Part shown: positions 35,018-45,857 of the stretch, one piece after another | How the letters are laid out: every line of letters starts with the position of its first letter | Numbering within the stretch: position 1 is the stretch's first letter | From: Cryptomeria japonica | Taxonomy: Eukaryota; Streptophyta; Pinopsida; Cupressales; Cupressaceae | Assembly (NCBI RefSeq): GCF_030272615.1 | Contig: NC_081414.1 | Location: 51,493,136 to 51,557,135, forward strand | Length of the DNA stretch: 64,000 bases | Direction: 5' to 3' | Notes under the pieces: generated by a model | The model's database searches: none | Told to the model about the DNA's origin: nothing | Seen by the model: the letters and a program-made list of their open reading frames with translations, nothing else | Position numbers and translations under genes: made by a program

Positions 35018-36526
35018 TACTCCCATGGGACAAAGAACTGAAGTCCCTTGAGTTAAGAGGTCTGCAATTTCCACACCATGCTGAAATTTATCTGATTTTG
35101 ACATCCACATAACATCTGATTCAGGTAACCCTTACTACTTTACAAGATAATTCTTGTATACCCCTTTCCTTGTCTTCTTTACTACCTTGGTGTCCAAGAT
35201 ACTTTCCAACTTGACCGGTTGGCTTGGTGGAAAATCTCTCACCCAATCTTCATTACCCTGTGATGAGGTGTCCAACTGATGTGTTTGGGATTCTCCCTTG
35301 TATGGATAGAGATCACATACATTAAAGATAGGAGAAATACCCAAGGTGGGTGGGAGTTCAACTTCATATGCATTCTGACAAGATTTATGCACCACCTTGA
35401 GAGGCCCAATCTTCTTCATCAATAGCTTAGTAGGCTACCCTTTTGGAAGTCTCTCCTTCCTTAGGTATGCTAGGAACAAATCTCCAATCTTAAATTGCAC
35501 ATTCCTTCTTGTTTTATCAACATTCATCTTATACTGCTTGAATTTTTGTTGTAAGGTCTGCCTTACCTTATCATGCACTTCTTTGATACCTTCTGCAAAA
35601 TTCTCACCTTGTACACTCTTAGGTGTCATATAACTAAGATCCCTGACTTCTAGTAAGCCCCTAGGATGGAAACTATACACTATTTCAAAGGGACTTTTAC
35701 CTGTACTTCGGTTAATTGAGTCATTGTATGCATATTCTACCTGATCGATTACCAAATCCTAAGTATGCCCATGTTGTTTGGTGAGACATCTCAGTAGATC
35801 ACCCAAGGATCTATTGACTACCTTTGTATGATCATCTGATTGAGGATGGTAGGCAGATGAGAAAGATAATTTGGTGCTCAACTACCTCCAAAGTGTCCTC
35901 CAAAAGTGGCTTATGAACTTTACATCTCTATCACTGACTATGCTGATTGGAAGGCCATGAATTCTAACTATCTCTTTGAAGAAGAGTCCTGCAATATAGG
36001 TGGCATCATTGGTGCTCTTGCAAGGTATAAAATGTTCCATTTTGCTGAACCTATCAACCACTACATACACACTATCAAATCCCCTTGGAGTTCTTGGTAA
36101 GGCTAACACAAAATCCATGCTTAAACATTCCCATGGCCTCTAAGGTATGACCAAAGGTTGGTATAGACCTGCATTACTTGATGAACCTTTTCCTCTTTGA
36201 CAAATTGCACATTGTTCTACAAACTTTCTCACTTCTGATTGCATCTTGGGCCAATTGTAAAACCTACTAACCTGCTCCATAGTTTTATCTATGGCAAAAT
36301 GACCTCCTAGACCTCCTTGACGATTTTCTTGGATAATGTTTTGCCTCATAGAACATTGGGGAATGCAAAGAAGGTGTCCTTTGAACAACAAACCCTCTTG
36401 TATCATATACTCTGAATAAGAGACATGTATGGTGTTAGAAAAATCAGAACAAACAACATATATCTCTACAAAATCTTTATCATTCTTGTAGAGGTCTTTT
36501 AACTCAGTCAATCCCACACTTTGCAA
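35018..36526 (-). pseudogene. pol: G integrase and chromodomain-like C-terminus, broken
   Basis: The integrase starts with a zinc domain: HFAIDKTMEQVSRFYNWPKM with CAICQRGKG (about 36190-36300). The catalytic core has [15 protein letters not shown] (first Asp) and [14 protein letters not shown] (second Asp). At the third acidic position the sequence reads HTKVVNR where active relatives have TEVVNR, so the catalytic Glu is now Lys. The C-terminus (35085-35290) includes KLESILDTKVVKKTRKGVY and KNYLVK, the start of a chromodomain, which steers integration to heterochromatin in chromoviruses. Several stops interrupt it, while one frame is kept from 36526 to about 35135. The coding end runs into the purine tract at about 35018-35032. 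Confidence 0.83.
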
Positions 36527-36539
36527 TTGTATCTCTTAC

Positions 36540-38560
36540 ATAGTCACGAATCTCCTACTTAATGCATCAAGTACCTTTTTTGTAGTACCCTTTTGTGATT
36601 GATAGTGAAGGTGTAGGATTGTAAGTATTCAACCCACTTTAGGTGTCTTTGATTCAATTTCTCTTGCCCATTAAAGAAACTAAGGGCATGGTTGTTAGTA
36701 TAAACTATAAACTCTTTGGGCAGAAAGTAATGAGGTCACTTCCTCAATGCTTGCACCATGGCATACAATTCCAAATCATATGTGGAGTATCTTTTCTTGG
36801 CTTCATTCAATTTTTTTGAGAAGAGTGTTATAGGATGACCTTCTTGGCTCAAAACAACCCCTATTGCCCTATGGCTAGCATCACACTCTGCTATAAACAA
36901 CTGACTGAAATCAGACAATCTAAGGGTCGGCAACTTTTCTATCTTAGCTTTCAACAATTCAAACCCCTTATTGGCTTCCTCTGTTAACTTAAAGTGACAT
37001 TTAATCCCTTGTTTAATGGTGTTAAGGATAGGAGCACAAACATGGCTAAAGTTTCTCACAAACTTCCTATAAAAAGATACCATTCCATGAAAACTTATAA
37101 CATCACTTATGCTCCTGGGTATAGGCCAATTAAATATTACCTCTACTTTACTTGGATCCATCCTTAAACAACCTTGTGAAATGAAAAAACCAAGGTAAAC
37201 TAGCTCTGTTTTCAAGAACTCACATTTTCAAGGTTGATTTTGAGTTGAGCCTCCAATTTCTTCAAGACCATCTCCACATGCTTAAGATGTTCCTCCTTAG
37301 ACCTACTAAAGACCAAAATGTCATCAAGATACACAATAAAAATTTTACCAATAAACTCAACTAAGACTTCATTCATGAGCCTTTGAAAGGTACTAGGTGC
37401 ATTGGTGAGGCCAAAAGGCATCACCAACCACTCATATAGGCCTGAATTGGTTCTAAATGTTGTCTTCCATTCATCACTAGGTTTGATTCTTATCTGATGA
37501 TAACCAAACTTCAAGTCCATCTTTGTGAAGTAGCATGCTCCACCTAGATTGTCCAATACGTCCTCTATCCTTGGCATGGGAAACTGGTATCTTACAGTGA
37601 TCTTATTAATTTCTCTTGAGTCAGTGCACATCCTCCATTTTCCTCCTTTTTTAGGCACTAGAATAGTGGGAACAACACAAGGACTCAAGCTCTTTTTAAT
37701 AAACCCTTTGTCTAAGAGTTCTTGCACTTGTTTGGTGATCTCTTCATTTTGGCTAGGTGTCATTTTATAAGTAGATTTGTTAGGTAGATTTGCCCCTAGT
37801 ATCAAGTCTATTTGGTGATTAACATCCCTCATTGGAGGCAAATAATTAGAGATATCATCTCCTATAACTTTTGCATATTTCTTTAATAAACCTTGCACTT
37901 CTTGGGGCACTTCACTCATTGAATCTTTCTTAGCTTCATCTTTAGGATTTAGCACTACAACTTGTCCCTGATTACCTTCTTGTTTTAACACTCTAAGGAA
38001 CTCTTTGCCACTCAGTAACATAACACTTGACCCTGCTTGTTTTTCCTCATTTGGATCAGGTAATGGTTCCATTTGATACTTCTTACCATTCTTGGTGATG
38101 AGGTAACTATTCCTTTCTCCATCATGACAAGCTTTCACATCATATTACCATGGACGACCCAAAAGTAGATGACAGGCATCCATAGGCAATATGTCACATA
38201 GAAGTTTGTCTTTTTATTCACCAATTTCAAAGTCCACCCATGCTTGTTCATCAACTAAGACATGTTGACCCCGATTGAGCCCTGATACCTTATAGGGAAT
38301 GAGATGAGGCAATCTTTTCAGTTTGATTTTATCCACTATTTCAACTGAGACAATATTCTCTGTGGAACTTGAATCCACAATCACCTTACAAATTTTTCCA
38401 TGCGACTTAAAAGTGGTAGTAAATAGACTTTTCCTCTATGGTGGCTCTTGAGCTTGGGGTATCTTTATCATTGTTCTTCTCATCATCAAATTTTCGCCAT
38501 CTGTTAGTGACACTGCCTTGCTGATTAGAGAGGTCTCACTTTGAGTATCCTCCTCTTGCA
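36540..38560 (-). pseudogene. pol: G protease, reverse transcriptase and RNase H, frameshifted
   Basis: The protease site at about 38366-38380 reads VDSSSTENIVS where DSGSTEN is usual, so the catalytic triplet DSG has become DSS. The reverse transcriptase (37230-38138) has WRMCTDSREINKITVRYQFPMPRIEDVL, YHQIRIKPSDEWKTTF, MPFGLTNAPSTFQRLMNEVL and IVYLDDILVFS, with both catalytic Asp intact in YLDD. At about 37229 a missing A in a run of A (NLENVSS instead of NLEKCEFLKTE) shifts the frame. The rest of RT and the RNase H continue at 36540-37215 with FIAECDASHRAIGVVLSQ and ELYAMVQALRK. Order and motifs are typical of plant gypsy pol. Confidence 0.86.
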
Positions 38561-38589
38561 GTAACTGAGTCCTTCTTTCACCCATGTAT

Positions 38590-38949
38590 GAGCTTGTTGA
38601 ACTTGAGGCTTTTCCTGAGCTCCTGCTCATGGTATGTCCAACTTGTTTGCAGTGGTAACACCTACCGGTGAAAACTGTATTTCCTCTCCCTGAGCTTCCA
38701 AACTTGCCACTAAAATTGCTTCTCCCTCTAAAAGATCCTCTATATGTTCATCTTTGTGAGTCCCCACTTGAGCTTGTTGAACTTGAGGCTTTTCTTGAGC
38801 TCCTGCTCATGGTATGTCTAACTTGTTTGCAGTGGTAACACCTACCGGTGAAAATTGTATTTCCTCTCCCTGAGCTTCCAAACTTGCCACTAAAATTGCT
38901 TCTCCCTCTAAAAGATCCTCTATATGTTCATCTTTGTGAGTCCCCACTT
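38590..38949 (-). repeat. 180-bp in-frame tandem duplication in G gag
   Basis: Units 38590-38769 and 38770-38949 differ by only a handful of bases. Each encodes 60 codons including the Gly/Arg-rich stretch, the knuckle CYHCKQV(G/R)HTMSRS and a Ser-rich tail. Both carry the same TGA stop (38748-38750 and 38928-38930). Confidence 0.9.
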
Positions 38950-39842
38950 CCTTCTTGGTTTTGATGTTCTTCATTTCTTGTAGCATTCCGCCCTCTACCA
39001 AAGGTTCCTCTACCTCTGAAGTTATTACCACCTCTATGTTTCTGATTTTGCTCACTTCTCCTTTTGATATTTTCCTCTGCCCTTAATGCCAACTGAAAAC
39101 ACTTATGAACAGTGTCTAGTGTGAGGATTCTTATTTCATCTTGTATGTTTTGCCTAAGGCCATTCATGTATCTGGCCAATTTCTCCACTTCATTCTCATG
39201 TTTCCTAGCCCTCAAACTTAGTTTTTGGAATTCCTGAGTGTATGCATTGACATCTAGTTCCCTTTGTTTCAAATCATGCAGTCTCTTGTGGATTTGAACT
39301 TCATAATCCCTTGGTAGGAATTGAGCTTTCATCCTTATCTTCATATGCTCCCATGAAGTTATCTTTTTCTTACCTACTTGTATCCTTTCTTATTGCATCA
39401 TATTTCACCAAACCAATGCTGACCCCCTCAACCTTGAATTGGCTAAATTTACCCTTTTCTCCTCTGCTACCTCCTTATAATCAAAATGATTATTCAATGC
39501 TTCTATCCAATCTAATAATTCCTCTCCATTGAGATTTCCCCCATAGGTGGGTAATCCATCCAAGTTATCCTTGGAGATGGATTTGACTGCATCAAAGAAT
39601 AGATTTTGGTCTTGAGGCATTACTAATGTTGTCTGGTCCTCCTCATCTTCCACTTCTTCATCTATCTCATCTGCCCATTTTGTCTTAACCTTCCCCTTCT
39701 CCTTCTTAGCATCTCGCGTTCCTTTACTTCCTTCCCGATCCTTCAATCCTTCTAGCATCTCTATCACCATCTTTCAGATGGCTTATGGAGTCATTGCCTT
39801 TGGAGGAATTGAACTTGCTTTTGATTCCTCACAGTCTGACAT
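38590..39842 (-). pseudogene. gag: G gag with duplicated zinc-knuckle segment, broken
   Basis: ATG at 39842 (MSDCEESKAS) follows the primer site. The gag core lies at 38960-39560: GNLNGEELLDWIEALNNHF, LPRDYEVQIHKRLHDLKQ, ELDVNAYTQEFQKLSLRAR, EVEKLARYMNGLRQNIQDEI. An Arg/Gly-rich stretch (FRGRGTFGRGRN) precedes the knuckle CYHCKQVGHTMSRS, whose last Cys is Ser. The knuckle and its flanks are present twice in tandem. In-frame stops occur near 39780-39790, at about 39400 and in both repeat copies. Confidence 0.83.
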
Positions 39843-39862
39843 ACACCAATGTTTCAAAGGGT

Positions 39863-39875
39863 GGCTCTGATACAA
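39863..39875 (-). other. Primer binding site of element G
   Basis: On the minus strand TTGTATCAGAGCC lies shortly after the LTR end, one change from the tRNA-iMet type site TGGTATCAGAGCC. Confidence 0.78.
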
Positions 39876-39881
39876 GTCCGA

Positions 39882-40983
39882 TGAAGAGATTCTTGGAGTA
39901 GATCCTAATCACCTAGTTGTCTTTGTTGTTCTCACCAACCCTCTAACTCCTCAAGACCATCCAATGGTACCTGGTAAGGGTTCTTCTAGTTAGAACTTCA
40001 AGGCCTAATCCACTTTGGCTTTACTCCAAGGTATAGCCACTGATCTTTAACAACCAACCTTCCTATTGAGGATTCCAACTCAATCTCTAAAACCACTCCC
40101 AAGTGCTCCAACAACCTCTGCAAGGATCTTAACTCTCAGACTTTTTATATGAGGGTAACATGGATTGAAATAGTGTTTTTGATGTCTGCTAATGGTTTGG
40201 GCACCTTTGAACCCTTTTCCAAGCCTTCCCAAGGTCACCTTGCCTATACTAGCTCCAAACAGGCCTAATTCAATTAGCCCTCCCAATACGGTTTTTAGGG
40301 CTTGGTTTCAAATATTCCCACACAAGACCAAAAATAAATTACATATTTGAGTACCCTTTTAAGAGTTACAAAAAATATTACAAAATGGCATCTGGGTTCT
40401 CTGTACACATGGGGTATCTAAAACTATCCTATTGTCAAGGGTTTTATGCCTACCTGGGTGACTTGCAAAGATGGCTTTGGAAAGATTCACCAGTCAAAAC
40501 CTTTGCAAAAAAAAATCAAGGATTATTTTAGGGAATTAAAACAAGTCTCAAATCATGTTCCAACTTTGGCTCAATCAATCCATATGTGCTCAAAAAATGC
40601 ACAACTCCTGTTGTCCTAGTCTCACCAACTCCTAGTTGTGAGCCTAGGGTATCATTGTACAATCACCACAAAGGACTAAAAAGACACAAAACCTACTCTA
40701 AACATATTTACAGACCCTAACCTATAATTTCACATGATTTCAACGAGTGCCATCAGTGGATGCTCAGGCTAGAGCCATTTCTTGCTTAAACCCTAGCTTT
40801 CAAGGGTTTTACACCTAGTCATAGAGAATGGATTGAATCTCTACAACTAGACACAATCAAAATTGCTAATCTACCTTGTTGTAAATTAGAATCACTAGTC
40901 TCTAATTCCCTATAATTAGATTCTTTTGACAATTCCGTACTGGACCATACAATGCCACAAAAACAAATAAAATAGTAAAAAAC
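39882..40983 (-). repeat. 5' LTR of element G, truncated
   Basis: It pairs with 33409-34510. Homology stops at the A-run ending 40983, where F coding sequence resumes. The missing part is the U3 start, so the promoter side of G is lost. Confidence 0.83.
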
Positions 40984-41798
40984 TATCCTCAAGATCATTC
41001 TATCTATGACATCACCTACTCTACACCAAATTGTGAGTATTATGTCATGAACCTTGAAGCACCTAACAATGACGATGACTATGACTTACCCCTTCTTCGC
41101 CCAGAATTGGATGTCTTTTCCAATGATCATGACTTAGTTGTGTATCTTAATGTTGTCAAACCCATAACACCTAAGATATCTTCCATTGTGGAATCAAGTA
41201 ACATTTCTTGTAGTTAGGAGAATGCCAAACTTTCTAGTTGCAAAATTGAAATAAAACAAGGAAAGAGACCTAGTGCTGAAAACCATTTCATGGCAAAACT
41301 AGATCAATCAAAAAGAAAAATAAAGGATGTATCTGACGGTGAAAACCTCTTTGAGGTGCTAGAAGATGGAAAGTTTGACATCCTCCTTGCATATTTTCAG
41401 GAGAGATTTTCTATTCTAATAGAACCAACAGAAGCAATAAACATTTGCACACCAAAGGATCCCAAGAAACTTCATTCTGCTGCCTCATTATCAGATAAAG
41501 AGAGGAAAGAATACATATAATTCTTCAGACAAAGATAGATAAATTTTTCTTGGTCCTATGTAGACATGCCAAGACTTAATCTAGATCTTATCAAGCATCA
41601 TCTCAATGTGGATCTAAAAGAAAAACCAGTTAAACAAAAGCTAACGAAGATGCATCCACACATCACTCTTCTTGTAAAAGCTAAGCTAAAGAGACTATTA
41701 GATGTGGGTTTCATAAGACCTATTGCCTATCCATAATGGGTTTCAAGCATTGTGTCAGTGTCAAAGCCAGATAAAAGCATAAGAGTCTACATCGATTT
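40984..41798 (+). pseudogene. pol: F pol: protease-RT linker and start of reverse transcriptase
   Basis: The frame YPQDHSIYDITYSTPNCEYYV is acidic and contains a few stops (after 41215, 41518). The RT then begins: FSWSYVDMPRLNLDLIKHHL, KPVKQKLTKMHPHITLLVKA, RLLDVGFIRPIAYP, SIVSVSKPDKSIRVYIDF. The last residues, IDF, are followed by element H; the partner RDLNKACPKDDF resumes at 47500. The left border at 40984 is a deletion junction with element G. Confidence 0.82.
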
Positions 41799-43486
41799 TG
41801 GTGTAGGAGCAGCTATGGAGCACCTATAAAGACCTATGGAGGCAAGGTGCACTAGGGTCACTGATAGGCCCTCATGAAGAATCAATGAGAAATGAAGTCT
41901 AAAAGGCCTTTAAGGTCTTAAAACAATGTAATCATGGACAATAGAGCCAATAAATGCAATGAATTGTAATAGAAAGGTCAAAAAGTGTAAAATTGTCAAA
42001 ATTGGCAATTAGGCCTAGAGAGGGCTAAAATTGGGTTTTGAAGGGTAGAATAGGTTTGTGAGGAATAAATCATGTTTGAAATTTTTATAAGGTCATCTTA
42101 AGACCATTTTTATGTTTTGGTAGAGTTAGGGGTCAATTTGTTTCATATTGACAACTTTGTTTGTCAAATGACAACTTTTTGAGCAACTTTTATTGTCAAA
42201 ATTGCAAAAAAAATGACAAAAATAGGTGGTTAGAGGTAGTTGGTTGGTTATGGTTTGGTATTGAAGGCCAAAAGTGATATAAAAGGTTGTAAAATAATGA
42301 AATTTAGAGATGGTGAGTGTTTGGTCAAAGGCAATCATTTGGAGCAATAAAAACCATATTTTTATGTGCATTTTCTGAGTTTTTAATGTGACAGTCAGAT
42401 CTCTCATTGGTTTTGATGCATTTCATTTTTGTATTCTGAGAGATTATTGATTAGAGGTGATAGAGGAATGAATTAAATATAATTTGGAGGTGGTGGCATT
42501 AATTTTCATTGTGTTTTACCAAATTTATTTGCATTTTCATAAAATATGCCAGAACCCTGGCGTAGGGTAACCGATGGCTTCATAAATGTAGTATCTTTTG
42601 TTTTGATGCATAGCCAATCCTCATTTTGGGTAGGAATGAGGAAAAGGGTGTATAATACTTGTGAATGGTGTGTGCAGGGTGTCATGCAATGGTTTTGCAC
42701 ATCCTACCTGATGGTTTCAGACTGTTAGGATAGTCACAGGGGCAGATTGACTATTACAATCAAGTGAAGAAGGCTTTGTTTGTTATGGCAGAGAATGTTA
42801 AGGACAAATGGGCTTAGGGGAGTGTTTTTTGGTGTGTTTAAAACCTTCCTAAGGTGTTGGAGCAAGTGGAGTGCCCAAGAAAGGGCTTAAACCATTGGGT
42901 TTCCAAAGATACTAGTAGACTATCATAGTGTGACAGAATGACAGTCACAGAAAATGTGTCCTGATGCGGGGGCAATATCTTGGAGTTGAACCGTTGGATT
43001 TGTCTAAATGTTTAATATGTTGTTATAAATGAATTTCTTCATAATCACACCAGAGAGATTGAGAATTTTTAAGCCTATTCAAAAGTTATATACCTCTGTG
43101 TATAGGTATATCTTAGAGGATAGCAAGAAGGTAACTTTGGTTTTATTTAATGAAAGTGTTGAGCTTTTTTGTTGTATGAACCAAGTTTGAAGTTTAGGGG
43201 GTTGTAATGTTTTCAAATTAAATACGAAAAGAGTATACCTTGGTGTTAGGATATTTAGGAGGCTTAGGAGCCAAGTGTTGATCCTAGAGTTGGGTCCAAG
43301 GGAGTGAGTAGGCTATCAAAACATTAAGAGTGCAACCTTAGGCAATTGATGAGATAATCGATCATGATCAATGGGAGTTGGAAGGGAGAGTGTGTTTCAC
43401 CTAGCATGTAGAAGGATCCTCTTGTGTGTGTCTCCTTGAGTGACTGAACCCTTGAGAGGTCTAGAGTAGGGGATCCTTTTGCATCA
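41799..43486 (+). repeat. 5' LTR of element H
   Basis: 1,688 bp, TGGTGTAGGAGCAGC to GGGGATCCTTTTGCATCA. It pairs with 45801-47493. No ORF with motifs is present. Confidence 0.92.
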
Positions 43487-43489
43487 AAT

Positions 43490-43501
43490 TGGTATCAGAG
43501 C
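43490..43501 (+). other. Primer binding site of element H
   Basis: TGGTATCAGAGC lies three bases after the LTR end, an exact tRNA-iMet type site. Confidence 0.92.
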
Positions 43502-43530
43502 CCAACAAAGTATCTGGGTTGTGTGAGAAG

Positions 43531-44154
43531 ATGGCTTTGACCAGGAGTGAAAGAGAATTGGCTATGTTGTTGAGGGATTACCTATATGGTGATAAGAAGG
43601 AGAAAGAAGCAAGAGAAAAGAAGAAAAGAGAGGAAGATGAGAGAAATAAGAAAGAAGAAGAGAAGAAGAAAAGAGAAGAAGAAGAGTTGAAAAGCTTGAG
43701 AAGAGCACTTGTGGAAAGTGAAGAAAGATGGAAGAAGATGGAAGAAGAATTGGAGAGAAGGATAGAGGAAGGAAAGAAACAAGAAGAACAAATGAGGGTG
43801 AAGGTTGAAAACCTAGAGAAGAAAGTGAAGAGTTGGCACTTGAGGGTGCAAAAGAGGGTAGTTTGGCCTGTGAAGAGGCTAATAGCAGCAAAGAAGAAGG
43901 CTAATGAGGAAGCCTTGAGGATGAGTAATGAGTTGAGATGCCAAGGTGATTGGCATGAGAGTGAAAGAGAGTTGGTAGCAGCAGGTGAAGAGGAAGAACT
44001 TGACTTGTGGAAGGAGTTTGAAGCCATAATGGAAGAATGGCAAAGCAATGGTGGGAGTGAACCACTTGAAATGGTGGTACAAGAGGTTCCTATGATGGAA
44101 CAAGTTGATATTGAAATCAATGATGATACTATATTTGTTTTTTCTAATCATTTG
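43531..44154 (+). CDS. H ORF, first part: charged coiled-coil protein of unknown family
   Basis: ATG at 43531 (MALTRSERELAMLLRDYLYG) follows the primer site by 30 bases. No stop interrupts the frame up to the solo LTR at 44155. Residues about 25-130 are almost entirely Lys, Glu and Arg heptads, a long coiled coil. A Trp-containing basic stretch (WHLRVQKRVVWPVKRL) and an acidic C-terminal part follow. Removing the solo LTR and one copy of its target duplication brings the frame exactly into phase with 45597-45857, so the original protein would have been about 294 residues. It is not a recognisable Gag; no zinc knuckle is present. It may assist packaging, but this is a guess. Confidence 0.75.
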
Positions 44155-45591
44155 TGTAGTCACATAAATCTGTCCATTTTAATTAAATGAATATTTCGTA
44201 TTTATTTGATTAAAAATCCACTAGCCATCAGTTAATTAAATTAATATTTAATTAATTCATCCCCAAACATTCTTCTATTAATTAAATAAATTACTCAATT
44301 TATTTTAATTAATTCATTAAATCCAATTCCATTCAATTAAATAAATAAAATCAATTTATTTAATTAAAATCCCCCTTTTCCTCTTTTAAATAAATTAAAT
44401 AAAACATTTATTTAAATCATTATCCCCACCCCACTTGCATTTTCCTACAAATGCAACTTGCACACATTTATTGAAATAAATGAATTTTTATTTTAATAAA
44501 ATCTTATTTTCCCTCACCCACCAAATCCACTTGCAAAATCTAATCCCCTTCTAGATTCTTCTAACCCCTTCCTAATTAGCCTAATCCATCCCCTAAATAT
44601 TGTCACATTCATAAGCAAAATGGAGTCACTTCTCAAATGGCCCAAAGTCTTGGATAACCATTGAAGGTTTTCAACCTTCAACCACCAAAAACCCCAAAGT
44701 CTTTGAAAACCATTAAAGGCTTCCAACTTTCAACCACTTAATCCCCAAAGTCTCAAATAACCATTAATGGTTACCTCAAACACTCCCACATGGTTAAAAC
44801 ATTTGTTTTGACTCAACCTCTACCCAACCCAAGGGTCTCATCAAGCCTTCAATGCTTTGACCATGATTATCTCTTAATCATTTGCACAAAGGTTTATCCT
44901 TGGATTAACTTCTAATTCAGTGGGTAATCCTAACTTAGGCTTGACCCTTAGCCTTTAGATAACCATGAGGTCTTCTCAGGCCTTTAATGCCTCCAACCTC
45001 TTCTCTCAACCCAATCCTGTGTTGACACTTGTCACTATTTTATTGGTGCCAATTGTGCACATGGATCCCCAACTTTCAAGCTTGACCCTTGATTAAACTT
45101 TTCAATCCTGGCCATCCATTGCTCCATTTTTCCTATAAATAGAGCCCATTCCTTCATAATCCAGATCCTGAAAACTTGTAAGCATTTAGACTATAGCCAT
45201 TTTAGAGAGCATTTAGCATAGCATAACTAAATCTTGTCTTTTTGGTAAAATCAATCATTTTAGCATTAAAAATAGCTTTTCATTTCATCTTTGGAGCTAT
45301 TCTATAATCTCAATCCTCCATAAGCATCCATAGTGCAAAAAGCTGCTGAGAGCTACACTATTTTGGAACTTGGAGAGGAGAGGAACAAGGGAGAAGGAAC
45401 TAATATCATGCTGAGAGATAGTTGGAGATATCTCATTGTCTTACTTCTTTAGTTAGATTCATTAGCATGTGTTTTTAGTGTCTCCTTTGGAATGCCTTCA
45501 TGTTTTAGTTTTTGATTGATTAACTCTAACATCTTGTGTGTTTTGTGTTGTTTGATCTTAAACTAACATTGTGCCATTTAGGAGGGCATCA
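44155..45591 (+). repeat. Solo LTR inside the H ORF
   Basis: 1,437 bp with ends TGTAGTCACATAAAT and GGAGGGCATCA and an exact target duplication ATTTG (44150-44154, 45592-45596). It is AT-rich at the start with AATTAATATTTAATT words and has a TATA box, CTATAAATAG, near 45134, as in the F LTR and the LTR at 17775. No internal region remains, so the element was lost by LTR-LTR recombination. Confidence 0.88.
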
Positions 45592-45596
45592 ATTTG

Positions 45597-45857
45597 TATG
45601 CAGGTTTGCTGAGTGTTTACATGGATGACCATGTTGGAGGTGCTTATATTGAGTACCATTTGCTTGAGAGGAGGTTCAATGAGCCACCAAAGCATGGAAA
45701 TTTTTTTGTAGGATACAAGGAGAAAGTACCTATGAATGGGAAGACCAGAAAGAGGAGGCAACCATTCAAGGGGACCTTGAATATTTTGTCCCCGGGAGTA
45801 TGGTGCAGGAGCAGCTATGGAGCACCTATAAAGACCTATGGAGGCAAGGTGCACTAG
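45597..45857 (+). CDS. H ORF, second part: C-terminal domain
   Basis: Continues the H protein after the solo LTR: VYMDDHVGGAYIEYHLLERR, then GNFFVGYKEKV and a basic NGKTRKRRQPF. The frame passes through the purine tract (GGGAGTA, 45794-45800) and ends in the 3' LTR at 45857. I do not recognise the domain. The absence of stops suggests that H was intact until the solo-LTR parent landed in it. Confidence 0.65.
   Translation, partial: YAGLLSVYMDDHVGGAYIEYHLLERRFNEPPKHGNFFVGYKEKVPMNGKTRKRRQPFKGTLNILSPGVWCRSSYGAPIKTYGGKVH

Larger units (their letters stand above)
33409..40983 (-). mobile_element. Element G: Ty3/gypsy chromovirus inserted in F
   Basis: On the minus strand: remains of the 5' LTR (39882-40983), primer site, gag with zinc knuckle, protease, reverse transcriptase, RNase H, integrase, chromodomain-like end, purine tract and 3' LTR (33409-35017). 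The 5' LTR has lost about its first 500 bases, and no target duplication is found. The same deletion therefore also removed part of F between the protease end and 40984. Frameshifts, stops and altered active sites make it inactive. Confidence 0.88.

Noticed and set aside
43562-44163. Minus-strand ORFs rich in Ser, Leu and Phe
   Set aside because: Antisense shadows of the charged coiled-coil ORF of element H.
44157-45573. Alternative solo-LTR borders with target duplication TTGTG
   Set aside because: They would give a start without TG and leave the H ORF out of frame. Borders 44155-45591 with ATTTG give TG...CA ends and restore the frame.
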